Source of the DNA: JAGOTP01 sp964600845
GTDB taxonomy: Bacteria > Patescibacteriota > Patescibacteriia > 2-12-FULL-60-25
Length of the DNA: 64,000 bases
NCBI GenBank assembly: GCA_964600845.1
Contig: CAZRJW010000004.1
Coordinates: 4,583-68,582, forward strand
Direction: 5' to 3'
Of the stretch, positions 42,268 to 51,837 are shown piece after piece. Both the position numbers and the translations under genes were made by a program. The notes beneath the pieces were generated by a model. It made no database searches. It worked only from the letters and a program-made list of their open reading frames with translations, and was not told where the DNA came from. The number at the start of each line of letters is the position of its first letter. Positions within the stretch are counted from its first letter, which is position 1.

Positions 42268-43548
42268 ATGGCCACCCTGTTTGATGCCGACAACGCGGAA
42301 CGCAGAAAAAAGGCCGCTCCCCTTGCGGATCGACTTCGGCCACAGACACTCGATGAAGTGGTTGGGCAAACAGATCTCGTGAAGCCTGGAGCTGTCCTAC
42401 GAAAACTGATTGAGTCTGGCCATGTTCCTTCGATGATCCTCTGGGGACCTCCCGGCTCTGGAAAAACAACCTTAGCTAAGCTCATCGCTGGCTTAGGCGG
42501 CTACACGTTTATCGAACTCTCCGCCGTCACTTCCGGGCTTGCCGACGTCCGACAAGTATTAAAAGAGGCGGAGGCACGGCTGAGTTTCCATGGAACACAG
42601 ACCGTTCTGTTCATCGATGAAATTCATCGTTTCAATAAATCGCAACAGGATGCATTTCTCCCACACGTCGAGAACGGCACAATCACACTGATCGGAGCAA
42701 CCACCGAAAATCCAAGCTTTGAAATAAACGCCGCTCTCCTTTCTCGCGCGAAAGTGTTCGTGTTAAAAAAACTTGAACCAGAGGATATTCGTGGACTCAT
42801 TCTGCGTGCAGTTCAAGATAAAGAGCGTGGCCTCGGCGAAAAAGACCTCACTCTTCCAGAAGAGGTAATCGACGGTCTTATTTTGGTCGCGGATGGCGAT
42901 GCACGCACCGCCCTGAATACCTTGGAGTACTTAGCGCAAGCGTCTTCCGCTGAGCAGGATCCAGAGACGAAGAAGTGGAAGCTCACCCCCACCGTCAAAG
43001 ATCTTCAATCACTCCTGCAGCGCACGCACGTGCTGTATGACAAAAACGGTGAAGAGCACTTCAACATTATCTCCGCCCTGCATAAGTCGATGCGTGGGTC
43101 GGATGCGAACGCCGCCTTGTATTGGTTGGGACGAATGCTCGAAAGTGGAGATGATCCGCTCTACGTTGCCCGACGGCTTGTTCGTTTCGCTTCAGAGGAC
43201 ATCGGTCTCGCTGATCCGAACGCCCTCACACAAGCGGTTGCGGGCTATCAGGCAGCTCATTTTTTGGGTATGCCTGAATGCAACGTCCATCTTGCGCAAG
43301 TTGTCGCGTATCTTGCTCGCGCCCCAAAATCAAATGCGCTCTATGAAGCGTACAATGCCGTTCGCGAAGACATTCGAACGCTCCCGAATGAGCCCGTTCC
43401 GCTTCACATTCGGAATGCCCCGACCAAACTCATGAAAGAGCTCGACTATGGCAAAGGTTACAAATACAATCCTGATTTCAAAGAGCCGATCGATCAGACG
43501 TATCTTCCCGATAAACTCAAAGGGCGGACTTACTTGCCGAAGCCGTAG
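42268..43548 (+). CDS. rarA: Replication-associated recombination protein A (RarA/MgsA)
   Basis: 426 aa from MATLFDADN. AAA+ motifs: Walker A WGPPGSGKTTLAKLIAG, Walker B LFIDEIHRFNKSQQDAFLPH and sensor 1 IGATTENPSFE. The C-terminal MgsA tetramerisation domain has KSMRGSDANAALYWL and VRFASEDIGLADP. It acts at stalled replication forks. The start at the ATG was chosen over an upstream GTG because the family begins here and TATCTT lies 8 nt upstream. Confidence 0.94.
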   Translation: MATLFDADNAERRKKAAPLADRLRPQTLDEVVGQTDLVKPGAVLRKLIESGHVPSMILWGPPGSGKTTLAKLIAGLGGYTFIELSAVTSGLADVRQVLKEAEARLSFHGTQTVLFIDEIHRFNKSQQDAFLPHVENGTITLIGATTENPSFEINAALLSRAKVFVLKKLEPEDIRGLILRAVQDKERGLGEKDLTLPEEVIDGLILVADGDARTALNTLEYLAQASSAEQDPETKKWKLTPTVKDLQSLLQRTHVLYDKNGEEHFNIISALHKSMRGSDANAALYWLGRMLESGDDPLYVARRLVRFASEDIGLADPNALTQAVAGYQAAHFLGMPECNVHLAQVVAYLARAPKSNALYEAYNAVREDIRTLPNEPVPLHIRNAPTKLMKELDYGKGYKYNPDFKEPIDQTYLPDKLKGRTYLPKP

Positions 43549-43569
43549 ACTGGCCTTTACAGTAGCTCC

Positions 43570-44649
43570 ATGTCTCAACATCATCGCTCCCACTTCTTTG
43601 TCATGGCGGGTGGATTCGCGCTCTTCGTGGCGCTGTTTGTGATCTTCAATCAAGACAATCGACCAACAGCTCTTCTTCCGCTTGAAACAGCTCCTTCAAC
43701 CTCTTCAACGCTAACGGTAATTGAACCGACTCCCGTTAGCACGAGCACACCGGCGAGGTCAGCTACGGCGACTAGCTCACACGCACTTTCACTCCCCTCT
43801 CTTTTTGCGAAGCCTTTTAGCGGATCTGAATTCAAGGTAGGTCGTGTTCTTGAACAGAATGATGTTTATACGCGTCATTACATTACCTACAAAAGTGGCG
43901 AGCTGACGATCTCGGGCATCATGAACGTCCCTAAAGGGACAGGGCCGTTTCCTGTCTTAATTTTGAATCATGGATACATCGATACCGCCATTTACACGAA
44001 CGGTCGCGGACTTCGTCGAGAACAGGATCACTTCGCCCGAGCTGGGTATATCGTCGTTCACCCGGATTATCGGAACCATGCCCAATCGAGCAAGGACACA
44101 CGAGACGAGCTCTTAGTTCGACTGGGATACGTTGAGGATGTCATCAATGCCGTTGTAGCCTTACGGGCCGCCGATCTTCCCTACGTCGATGGAGAGCACG
44201 TTGGGATGCTTGGCCATTCGATGGGTGGAGGCATTACGCTCGCCGCTCTCGTGACACAGCCCGATCTCATCGATGCGGCCGTTCTCTACGCCCCGGTTTC
44301 AGGCGACCAACGAGAAAGCTACGAGCGCTGGATGTCTCGTCGACCAGAAGCCGCGGAAAAGATTCGCGCGCTGTATGGCGAGCCTGCCTCAGCTCCAGAA
44401 TTTTGGGACAACGTCTCTGCGGAAACGTTCTATAACCGCGTGACGGCACCCGTACGCATCTTTCATGGAACGGCCGATCAAGATGTGCCGCTCGACTGGT
44501 CAAAAGAAACGAAACGCCTTCTGAACGAAGCGGGTAAGGACGCGGAACTTATTATCTATCCAAACGGACCCCACGAATTCGGCCGAGACTGGCCAGACTT
44601 CATGCGCCAGTCTACGGAATTCTTTGATCGATCTCTCAAGCGCTCTTAG
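43570..44649 (+). CDS. Membrane-anchored alpha/beta hydrolase (S9/dienelactone-hydrolase-like)
   Basis: 359 aa. It has an N-terminal membrane anchor (about residues 8-27), a Ser/Thr/Pro-rich stalk, then an alpha/beta hydrolase: oxyanion region FPVLILNHGYID, nucleophile GHSMGGG, acid in HGTADQDVPLDW and His in GPHEFGRDW. It is probably an exported esterase or peptidase. TACAGT lies 6 nt before ATG, predicting a leaderless mRNA. Confidence 0.85.
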   Translation: MSQHHRSHFFVMAGGFALFVALFVIFNQDNRPTALLPLETAPSTSSTLTVIEPTPVSTSTPARSATATSSHALSLPSLFAKPFSGSEFKVGRVLEQNDVYTRHYITYKSGELTISGIMNVPKGTGPFPVLILNHGYIDTAIYTNGRGLRREQDHFARAGYIVVHPDYRNHAQSSKDTRDELLVRLGYVEDVINAVVALRAADLPYVDGEHVGMLGHSMGGGITLAALVTQPDLIDAAVLYAPVSGDQRESYERWMSRRPEAAEKIRALYGEPASAPEFWDNVSAETFYNRVTAPVRIFHGTADQDVPLDWSKETKRLLNEAGKDAELIIYPNGPHEFGRDWPDFMRQSTEFFDRSLKRS

Positions 44650-44658
44650 ACTGACTTA

Positions 44659-45699
44659 TTAGCTCTTCCAGATCGCTTTCGCGAACTTCCAAACGTACTT
44701 GGCGATGATGAGGACAATGAAGAAGTAGATGATCCACTGAATGGCGAAGAAGAACAGAGCGACGAGGCCAACTGTCAGGTCCTGTGCGACGCGATTCAAG
44801 TCATAGACAAACGCACGAACAGCTCCCTTCCAAGAATCTCTGAGATTTTCCCCATCGACGAACTTGTTTTCGTAGACGCTGAGATTGAAATAGGTATATT
44901 CCAAACGATCGAGCTGCTCAGCCTTACCACGCGTGAGACGATCGAGCTGTTCATTGACGTTGATTCTCTCCTGCGTCAGACGTTCGATGATCTGGAGCTT
45001 GCTTTCGATAATTCTGGCGAGGCTTGCCACATCCTGCGAGCGCGTGGCTAACGTCGTAATTTCGTCATAGGCTCTCGTCGCATCATCCAGTGTCTTTTCA
45101 ATCGTCGCCTTCTTCTTTTCTAAGATCTCGACCTCGCTCGTGAAGTCGTCAATCGTGCGTTTGATGGTTTGGGTGTTTTCAGACAAGTCTTTTGGTTTGA
45201 GCCCCTTCACGATCGCTAAGATCTCTTCTAAACTAGCGCGTTCAACTTTGAAGGTATACGTACAATTACGATCTGACTGGTTCGCCTGTTCAAAAATAAC
45301 GTAGGTGCGAGCCTTGAGACTAGCGATCGCCCCACAGGTTGCGTTTAAATCACGAGTTTCGATCGTTCCGGTATATTCCTTTGTTTCAAATGCCTCTGCC
45401 TGGTTGCCGGTGGTTCCTCCAGACAGGGGTGGCACGGGAGACATCACATTACGCGCAGACAGCTGTGGCATGCTCGCGTCGTAGGCATCAGGCGCCATCT
45501 TACCGGTGGGCATGCCTGTAGCGTAGCCATAGGAAGCCATACCCGCAGAGCTAGTACTCTCTTCACCCCGCGTCAGAAAAGCAGGGACCGAGGGACTCAG
45601 TAAGCGAAAAAGAAAGGCCAAAAACACCAGAACAATCAGCGCGAGACCCGAGAGCTTCAACACATTCAGCGGTTTGAGGTCGAGTTTGGAGAGGTCCAT
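44659..45699 (-). CDS. DUF4349 membrane protein
   Basis: 346 aa. It has an N-terminal membrane segment (about residues 17-36), the extracytoplasmic DUF4349 domain (TGTIETRDLNATCGAIASL, YTFKVERASLEEILAIVKG), a long coiled coil (about 180-265) and a C-terminal pair of membrane helices. The role is unknown; family members are often lipoproteins of Gram-positives and CPR. TATACT lies 8 nt before ATG. Confidence 0.82.
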   Translation of the reverse strand: MDLSKLDLKPLNVLKLSGLALIVLVFLAFLFRLLSPSVPAFLTRGEESTSSAGMASYGYATGMPTGKMAPDAYDASMPQLSARNVMSPVPPLSGGTTGNQAEAFETKEYTGTIETRDLNATCGAIASLKARTYVIFEQANQSDRNCTYTFKVERASLEEILAIVKGLKPKDLSENTQTIKRTIDDFTSEVEILEKKKATIEKTLDDATRAYDEITTLATRSQDVASLARIIESKLQIIERLTQERINVNEQLDRLTRGKAEQLDRLEYTYFNLSVYENKFVDGENLRDSWKGAVRAFVYDLNRVAQDLTVGLVALFFFAIQWIIYFFIVLIIAKYVWKFAKAIWKS

Positions 45700-45713
45700 A
45701 TGGATCCAGTATA

Positions 45714-45744
45714 GCAAAAAGCCACCTGATCGGTGGCTTTTTGC
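45714..45744 (-). terminator. Terminator of the ABC-F gene
   Basis: A 13-bp stem GCAAAAAGCCACC / GGTGGCTTTTTGC with a 5-nt loop. It abuts the -10 of the DUF4349 gene (45708-45713), so terminator and next promoter are packed together. Confidence 0.85.
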
Positions 45745-45758
45745 GGGAAACAGGCTCC

Positions 45759-47231
45759 TTACAGTTCAGGAACCGCTGGTAATGTGTCCAACTTCAACTC
45801 TTGATCAAAACGGATCTGACTGACGAATTCCGGCGCGTGACTCACGAGAATCATGGCACCTTCATACGCATTCAAGGCTTTTGCAATGACAGGCAGGTGT
45901 CGGAAGTTGATGTGGTTGGTTGGTTCATCCAAGATCAGCAACCCTGGACGCTGTAACACGAACCGAGCAAAACACAGCAACCCTTTTTGTCCTTCAGACA
46001 AAGAACCAACCTTCGTCTTGAGGTCATCTGATCCGAGTAAGAACTGGGCTCCAACCGCGCGCAATTTTTCATTCGACTCAATTTCCATGACTTCGGCCAG
46101 CGAATCGTAAGCGGTTGCGTCAAAGTTCAACCCGGAGAAATCTTGGCGATAATACCCAACCTTTACCTCTGGAGTGATGATAGCCCCCGTATCTTCGTTA
46201 TTCGCGAGCGTTCGGAGCAAGGTACTTTTCCCAATCCCGTTTGGTCCGGTGATAAAGAGACGCTTGCCGCGACGAAGCTGAATCTCGATTTGCGCACGAT
46301 ACGGAGAATGATCCTTGATGACCTTCACCGAGTTAATCTTCACCATCGGCTCAGGGAATTCCTGGGCCTGGATCTCGAAATCACGGATCGTTTTATCATC
46401 GCGTCGGACATCAACCATGTCTTCTTCTGCATCAGAGACTTGTTCACGCAGCTTACTCGCAAGCTTACGCATTTTTCCTCCCTTGTTCGCGAAGAAGTTG
46501 ATCTTGTCTTTACGATCTTGAATATCTTTCAAGAGGCGAGCGTTCTGCATGCGCTCACGTTCCAAACGTGCGGCGATCTCTTCAACCACGTTAAAGTAGT
46601 TCCCAACATAGGCATCAACTTTTCCGGTGAAGACATCCAAGTGCAACACGCCTTCGGTGAAGGCATTCAAGAAATCTGCATCGTGCGAAATCACGAGCAC
46701 CGTTTTTGGGTACATCATGAGGAAGCCCGTGAGATGCTCGATCCCCTCTTTATCGAGGTTATTGGTCGGCTCATCCAAAAGCAAAATGTCTGGATTTTGA
46801 ATGAGGGCGTACGCAAGCAATAAGCGAGCCTGCTGACCTCCAGAAAATTCGTTGAGTTTTTTATCGAGCGGCGCTTGGAGGTTCACGATTTCGAGGACGT
46901 CCTTAATACGACGATCTAAATCATAGATCGTTTCTTCGCCAAACGCATGCTGGAAATACTCCTCTACGGTTTCCCCCATGCGATCGCGTGGGATGACCTG
47001 AAGCCCGGTCGCGATCGTCGCATCCTTTTGGATGTGAACGGAGCCTTCGAGCGGCTTTAAGGCACCCGTCATGAGCTTGAAGATGGTGCTCTTTCCAGCC
47101 CCATTCTGGCCCATGACCGTTATTTTGGCGTTTTCGCGTACCGAAAAGTTCGCCTCTTCTAACAAGAGGTTCTCTTCGTCGTATCCGTACGATACGTTGC
47201 TAAAACGCACGATGACATTTCCGTGATCCAT
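45759..47231 (-). CDS. ABC-F family ATPase
   Basis: 490 aa with two ABC domains. Walker A: GQNGAGKSTIFK and GPNGIGKSTLLR. Signatures: FSGGQQARLLLAYAL and LSEGQKGLLCFARFVL. Walker B: LLLDEPTNNLD and LILDEPTNHIN. A charged interdomain linker (ARLERERMQNARLLKDIQDR) separates them, and no membrane domain exists. ABC-F proteins act on the ribosome (EttA/Uup/resistance types); the exact subgroup is not clear. TAGACT lies 9 nt before ATG. Confidence 0.92.
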   Translation of the reverse strand: MDHGNVIVRFSNVSYGYDEENLLLEEANFSVRENAKITVMGQNGAGKSTIFKLMTGALKPLEGSVHIQKDATIATGLQVIPRDRMGETVEEYFQHAFGEETIYDLDRRIKDVLEIVNLQAPLDKKLNEFSGGQQARLLLAYALIQNPDILLLDEPTNNLDKEGIEHLTGFLMMYPKTVLVISHDADFLNAFTEGVLHLDVFTGKVDAYVGNYFNVVEEIAARLERERMQNARLLKDIQDRKDKINFFANKGGKMRKLASKLREQVSDAEEDMVDVRRDDKTIRDFEIQAQEFPEPMVKINSVKVIKDHSPYRAQIEIQLRRGKRLFITGPNGIGKSTLLRTLANNEDTGAIITPEVKVGYYRQDFSGLNFDATAYDSLAEVMEIESNEKLRAVGAQFLLGSDDLKTKVGSLSEGQKGLLCFARFVLQRPGLLILDEPTNHINFRHLPVIAKALNAYEGAMILVSHAPEFVSQIRFDQELKLDTLPAVPEL

Positions 47232-47284
47232 ACGCGCCCGAGTCTAGCGGAAAATGGCAAAATAAGCGAGCGGGGGCCAAGACC

Positions 47285-48109
47285 CTACTTAAATAGCGCT
47301 CGGTAGTTCTCATTCAGACTATCCAGGATCGCCATTTCTTCTGGGGCGATCTCAAAGTCAAAGATCTGGCTGTTTTCACTGATGCGCTCTTTCCGTTGTG
47401 ACTTCGGCAAGACAACCACATTCCGCTGGATCGCCCAGCGAAGCATCACCTGCGCCACACTCTTCCCTAAGCGCTTTGCGAGATCTTCGAGTGCCGGATG
47501 ATCGAGCTTCTTTCCACGCGTAAGCGGACTATAGGCCTCGAGTTGGATCTTATTCGCCTGGCAGAATTCGAGGAGTTCTTTTTTGTAGTTGAAGGGGCTG
47601 AATTCAACCTGGTTTACGGCCGGAACGATCTCATGCTTTTTCAGATGCGTCTGTAGTTGGGCGACGGAGTAGTTACTGACGCCAATCGCTCGGATGTGCT
47701 TTTCTGCATACAGCTTCTCTAGCGACTTCCACGCACCGCCTCGTGCAATTGGAGAGGGCCAATGGAGCAGATAGAGATCAACATAATCCAAGCCTAACCG
47801 TTCACGACTTTTATGAAAGGCTTTTTCCGCGCGAAAGAAATCTGTAGGCCATAGTTTCGTTGTAATAAAAATCTCTTCACGCTTGATTCCACTCTCGCGA
47901 ATCGCTTTCCCTACGCTCTCTTCGTTGCCATAAAAGGAAGCGGTATCAATATGACGATAGCCCGCTTCAAGCGCCCAGAGAACCGTCTGCTCTGTTGGGA
48001 GACCTTTTGGAATCTGATAAACGCCTAATCCGAGAAGCGGGAGCGAAACGCCGTTGCTTAGTTCCACACTCGCGTTCAAGGGAAGAGTTGAGGACATATC
48101 AGAGACCAT
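47285..48109 (-). CDS. Aldo/keto reductase
   Basis: 274 aa from MVSDMSSTLPL, or four residues later. AKR signatures: GYRHIDTASFYGNEESVGKAI (adjacent Asp and Tyr of the tetrad, split in the middle), FITTKLWPTD (Lys), YLLHWPSP (His), and VNQVEFSPFN. C-terminal LPKSQRKERISEN binds NADPH. It is similar to 2,5-diketo-D-gluconate reductases and detoxifies or interconverts aldehydes and ketones. Confidence 0.92.
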   Translation of the reverse strand: MVSDMSSTLPLNASVELSNGVSLPLLGLGVYQIPKGLPTEQTVLWALEAGYRHIDTASFYGNEESVGKAIRESGIKREEIFITTKLWPTDFFRAEKAFHKSRERLGLDYVDLYLLHWPSPIARGGAWKSLEKLYAEKHIRAIGVSNYSVAQLQTHLKKHEIVPAVNQVEFSPFNYKKELLEFCQANKIQLEAYSPLTRGKKLDHPALEDLAKRLGKSVAQVMLRWAIQRNVVVLPKSQRKERISENSQIFDFEIAPEEMAILDSLNENYRALFK

Positions 48110-48135
48110 AGCATGGACTCATCTCAGAGAAAACG

Positions 48136-48164
48136 AAAACCCCTGCCACGTTGGCAGGGGTTTT
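48136..48164 (-). terminator. Terminator of the CxxC protein gene
   Basis: A perfect 13-bp stem AAAACCCCTGCCA / TGGCAGGGGTTTT with CGT loop, 14 nt after the stop. Confidence 0.88.
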
Positions 48165-48177
48165 GTGAGGAAACGGA

Positions 48178-48975
48178 TTATTTTTTGTCTCCATCCAGCG
48201 AGAGAACTTCGTCTGTCGCCTCGACTTCTTCCACTTCTTCGTCTCCCTCTTCTTCGTCATCCTCGTACTCCACTTCACCTTCTTCGTCATCTTCATCATT
48301 GAGGCCGATCGCTTCGATGATAAGGTCGAGTTTGGCGTTCAAAAGTTTGAACTGTTCGTTCAATTTGTGCATCGTGACGTCGGAAGCGGCTGCAGCCTTT
48401 GCACCGACCTCAGACTGACCGAAACAGGCACGGCAGTAGACAGGCTTTTCTCCGTTTGGACGGAAAGGCACTTCGCACTCGCTGTGACACTTCGCACACT
48501 CTGCTTTGAACAAACGCTTTTCTGGGTAGCCGCTGTCGCGTGAATCGCGTGAGTCACGATCACCGTAGGAAGGACGGTCTCCGCCGCGGTCACCTCCGAA
48601 GGAAGGACGGTCGTTGAAGCGCTGAGGAGCTGCGTCGTCTTTCTTGAAACAGTTGCTGCAATAAATTGGCTTGCTGCCGTTTGGACGGAATGGAACCTGG
48701 CAGGAATTTCCACAGCTATTGCAGGTTGCGTCATGCATTTCACGGTCTCCCGATGGGCGACCTCCCCCAAATCCACCGGAACGGCCCCCTCCGAAGCCAC
48801 CGGATGAACGGCGGTCTCCACCGAAGCCTCCACGATCACCCCCACGGGAGCCACCGCGTTCTCCACGGTCTCCACCGCGCTCCCAAGGCTTACCTCCGCC
48901 AAAACTTGAACCACCTGTTGGGCGGCGGCCAGAAGCACCATTAAAACTCATACTTTGATAGGGACGCTTAATCAT
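48178..48975 (-). CDS. CxxC-x17-CxxC zinc-ribbon protein with Gly/Arg-rich N-terminus
   Basis: 265 aa. Residues about 10-85 are Gly/Arg/Ser-rich (GGDRGGFGGDRR style, RGG-like). Two copies of the CPR-typical zinc ribbon follow: CNSCGNSC...CSNC and CAKCHSEC...CRAC, each with CQVPFRPNGxKPxYC. A coiled coil (LNEQFKLLNAKLDLIIEAIG) and a very acidic tail follow. The layout (basic RGG, zinc ribbons, acidic tail) suggests nucleic-acid binding or condensate formation, by inference. Confidence 0.85.
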   Translation of the reverse strand: MIKRPYQSMSFNGASGRRPTGGSSFGGGKPWERGGDRGERGGSRGGDRGGFGGDRRSSGGFGGGRSGGFGGGRPSGDREMHDATCNSCGNSCQVPFRPNGSKPIYCSNCFKKDDAAPQRFNDRPSFGGDRGGDRPSYGDRDSRDSRDSGYPEKRLFKAECAKCHSECEVPFRPNGEKPVYCRACFGQSEVGAKAAAASDVTMHKLNEQFKLLNAKLDLIIEAIGLNDEDDEEGEVEYEDDEEEGDEEVEEVEATDEVLSLDGDKK

Positions 48976-49100
48976 AATTACGTGGATGGGTGGATGGGGT
49001 ATTAGTCGCCGGATATTAGCTTATATTACAGAAATAATCAAGAGCAGCGGCTGATTGCCGCTCCCCTTCTCTCTTCGTGCAAAACGGGTAGTATAGGGCC

Positions 49101-50609
49101 ATGGATACCCTCGCTTACGCCAAACTCCGTACCCAACTCGAAGAATTGGCTCATTTTAGCTCAACACTCGCCCTTCTTCAGTGGGATCAAGAGATTTATA
49201 TGCCAGCAAAAGGTGGCGAACCACGCGCCAAACTCATCAGCTATTTGAGCGTCGTCGCTCACGAAAAACTGTTAGCCCTCAATTCAGGTAAATTACTGAC
49301 AAAGCTCGTCCAGGAAGCCAAAAAGACCCCGAACACTCCCGAAGCGATCGTCATTCGAGACGTTTGGCGGAGCTATACCCGTGAACGCAAGCTCCCAACC
49401 GCGTTTGTCCAGGAACTCGCCGAACTCACCTCGCGGGCCCAAACCATCTGGGCAGAGGCACGCGCCAAGTCTGATTTCTCGCTCTTTTTGCCTTCGCTGA
49501 AACGTCTGGTTGAGTTAAAGCGCCAAGAAGCGGCCTACGTTGGCTACAAAAATTCTCCCTACGATGCGCTGCTCGATACCTACGAGCCTGGTCTCACGAG
49601 CGCCCAGATTGATCCTCTCTTTTCTGAGCTTCGTGACTTCTTGAAGCCCTTCCTACGAAAATTGAAAGCGGCAAAACAACAGCCGCCAGCCGCAACCCGT
49701 TTAAAGGGGAAATTTCCTCTTCGTGAGCAGGAGGCGTTTAACGAACAGCTCTTACGCAAGGTTGGATTTGATTTCGAAGCGGGCCGGATCGATCAGAGCA
49801 CACACCCCTTCACTACAAATTTCCATCCGTATGACGTCCGCATCACAACACGTTACAGCGAGACTGATGCGCTGTACGCCCTTGGAAGCACTATCCACGA
49901 AATGGGTCATGCATTGTATGAGCAAGGTCTCCCGGTTGAACATTTTGGGACGCCGCTTGCGGAAGCCGTCTCACTCGGGATTCATGAATCGCAATCTCGT
50001 TTCTGGGAAAACATGATCGGCAAAGGCCGTCCGTTTTGGAAGTATTTTTATCCAAAACTTCAGAAGCAATTCCCCAAGCCATACGCACGCGTTCCGTTTG
50101 AAACCTTTTATCGGATCTTGAACCGCGTCGAACCTGCTTTCATCCGAACGGAAGCCGATGAAGTGACCTACAACCTGCATATCATCATCCGCTATGAGCT
50201 CGAGCGCGGCTTGATTGAAGGAACGCTCAAAGCTAAGGACCTTCCTCAGCTTTGGAAAGCCAAGATGAAAGACTATTTGGGAGTCACCGTGAAAAACGAT
50301 CGTGAGGGTGTCCTGCAGGACGTCCACTGGTCGATCGGCGCAATCGGCTACTTCCCGACCTACACGCTCGGAAACTTGTATGCCGCTCAATTTTCGGAGA
50401 CCGCCAAAAAACAGCTCCCAAAACTCGAAGCGCAGCTCGAAAAAGGAAACTTCACCCCCTTGCGAGAGTGGCTCCGGACACACATTCATGCGCACGGCAA
50501 AACCTTTACGAGCGAAGCGCTGGTAAAAGAGATCACTGGTGAACCATTACAAGCAAGCTATTTTATCAAGCACTTGAAGGAAAAGTACGGCGAGCTCTAC
50601 GAACTTTAG
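49101..50609 (+). CDS. M32-family metallocarboxypeptidase (Taq-type)
   Basis: 502 aa. Zinc site HEMGH in GSTIHEMGHALYEQGL, the downstream Glu in GIHESQSRFWEN, and the family signatures LLQWDQEIYMP and HPFTTNFHPYDVRITTRY (two joined segments). It is cytosolic, releasing C-terminal residues from peptides. TAGTAT lies 6 nt before ATG, which predicts a leaderless mRNA. Confidence 0.95.
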   Translation: MDTLAYAKLRTQLEELAHFSSTLALLQWDQEIYMPAKGGEPRAKLISYLSVVAHEKLLALNSGKLLTKLVQEAKKTPNTPEAIVIRDVWRSYTRERKLPTAFVQELAELTSRAQTIWAEARAKSDFSLFLPSLKRLVELKRQEAAYVGYKNSPYDALLDTYEPGLTSAQIDPLFSELRDFLKPFLRKLKAAKQQPPAATRLKGKFPLREQEAFNEQLLRKVGFDFEAGRIDQSTHPFTTNFHPYDVRITTRYSETDALYALGSTIHEMGHALYEQGLPVEHFGTPLAEAVSLGIHESQSRFWENMIGKGRPFWKYFYPKLQKQFPKPYARVPFETFYRILNRVEPAFIRTEADEVTYNLHIIIRYELERGLIEGTLKAKDLPQLWKAKMKDYLGVTVKNDREGVLQDVHWSIGAIGYFPTYTLGNLYAAQFSETAKKQLPKLEAQLEKGNFTPLREWLRTHIHAHGKTFTSEALVKEITGEPLQASYFIKHLKEKYGELYEL

Positions 50610-50612
50610 AAG

Positions 50613-50637
50613 AAAAAACGGCCTAGGCCGTTTTTTT
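50613..50637 (+). terminator. Terminator of the M32 peptidase gene
   Basis: An 11-bp stem AAAAAACGGCC / GGCCGTTTTTT with a TA loop, 3 nt after the stop. Confidence 0.88.
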
Positions 50638-50687
50638 CAATACCTGATTCGATCAACTATACTTCCCCAAAACACCCGCCAAAGGAT

Positions 50688-50716
50688 TTGATAAAATAAT
50701 TCGTTTTTGCTACCCT
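50688..50716 (+). promoter_or_regulatory. Promoter of cassette B lipoprotein gene
   Basis: TTGATA (50688-50693), 17-bp spacer, TACCCT (50711-50716). The leader is about 43 nt and includes GAGGTG at 50755-50760. Confidence 0.55.
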
Positions 50717-50765
50717 CGTGGCCTCCTCATGCAATAGGGCGTGGGGAGCAACCCGAGGTGCACCC

Positions 50766-51770
50766 TTGGACAATCTACGATTTCTTCTCAAGACGTGGGC
50801 TCCGATCCCCCCTCTCATCCTGCTCTTCGGCTGTGCGCCGATCGAGGACGTGCCGGATACACCTTCTGATACCCGGCAAGTAGCCAACATGATGACGCTC
50901 GGATGCACTCCGAGCATGTTCATCTCGCTGTACCAGATCGCCGCGGGCGGCTCGAACTGGTACGACGACCACCGAGGAGACGTGTGTGGCAACAACTTCG
51001 ACGACAACCAGTCGCTCTCGGCGTGCAGCTTCCCCCCCATCACTCTTCCGGCGGCCCCACTACCGCCCCAGCCGACCAACCTGACGCCGGTCGGAGGCTA
51101 CGCGACGCAAGCACTCCCCCTCCGGAGACGGAATGAGTGCTTCATGGTGAATGGCCATCTCGGCAACCACCCTCCGTGGTACGGGGGAGGCAGCGGCTGG
51201 CACTACCCCTACCTCCTCACCGTCGGAGCAGAAGACCTGCGTGCGTCAAGTGCCGCCAGGCTCTCCTGGGGAGAATATTGGCGCGAGAGATTCGTCGCGT
51301 ACGAGTCCGGACCGGGGCTGAACGTCTATGACAGACGCACCTCTCATCTGCACCACGCTGGTATCTGGCAACAGAACAGTTTCGGGCTGTGGAGAGATAG
51401 CTTCCAGTTCGGTGGCAACCACTGGGTGACGAACGGGTCTCCCAACATGAACGCAACCTGCAGTCCAAGCGGGACGGGAGGTGGAACATTCATGGGCTAT
51501 CACTCCGAAGAAGTCCTCCCCATCGAACGGTACGTTCTCTGCCAGGAAGACGACACGGGTCAGCCAGGGGCCCAGCTCCTGATGAGGGCGAGACCTATCG
51601 CCAACCCTGACAAGTGGCTGAATCCAAGGTGGCAAGAGTACAACCCCAGCGCGCCTGCACTCGGTGATCGAATCGCCGCCCTCACCGGCACGCCTCCCAA
51701 CGCGGTGTTCGCCTGCGGGGCGCTCAATCGTGTCGGAACAGGCGGTGAAAACTGCGTGTACAACCAATAA
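50766..51770 (+). CDS. GC-rich orphan lipoprotein with Shine-Dalgarno sequence (cassette B)
   Basis: 334 aa from TTG at 50766 (first residues MDNLRFLLKTW). This start gives a proper lipoprotein signal with LLFGC (Cys about residue 23) and sits 5 nt after GAGGTG; the longer frame from 50718 would spoil the signal. The mature part is rich in Gly, Trp, Asn and Cys (NRVGTGGENC, GGSNWYDDH, GSGWHYPYL) with no recognised domain. It is strongly GC-rich relative to its neighbours. It is probably exported and surface-attached; function unknown. It stands alone between a terminator and a series of GC-rich hairpins. Confidence 0.65.
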   Translation: MDNLRFLLKTWAPIPPLILLFGCAPIEDVPDTPSDTRQVANMMTLGCTPSMFISLYQIAAGGSNWYDDHRGDVCGNNFDDNQSLSACSFPPITLPAAPLPPQPTNLTPVGGYATQALPLRRRNECFMVNGHLGNHPPWYGGGSGWHYPYLLTVGAEDLRASSAARLSWGEYWRERFVAYESGPGLNVYDRRTSHLHHAGIWQQNSFGLWRDSFQFGGNHWVTNGSPNMNATCSPSGTGGGTFMGYHSEEVLPIERYVLCQEDDTGQPGAQLLMRARPIANPDKWLNPRWQEYNPSAPALGDRIAALTGTPPNAVFACGALNRVGTGGENCVYNQ

Positions 51771-51837
51771 ACCATCTATGTAGGGCGCTCCCACGTTCGA
51801 TCGCACCACTTCCCGTGGTTCGCTGATTACGTGGATC

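Noticed and set aside
48600..48960. Tandem DNA repeats in the Gly/Arg-rich region
   Set aside because: The repetition is low-complexity coding (Gly, Arg, Asp codons) without a fixed unit or spacing; it is not a CRISPR or minisatellite.
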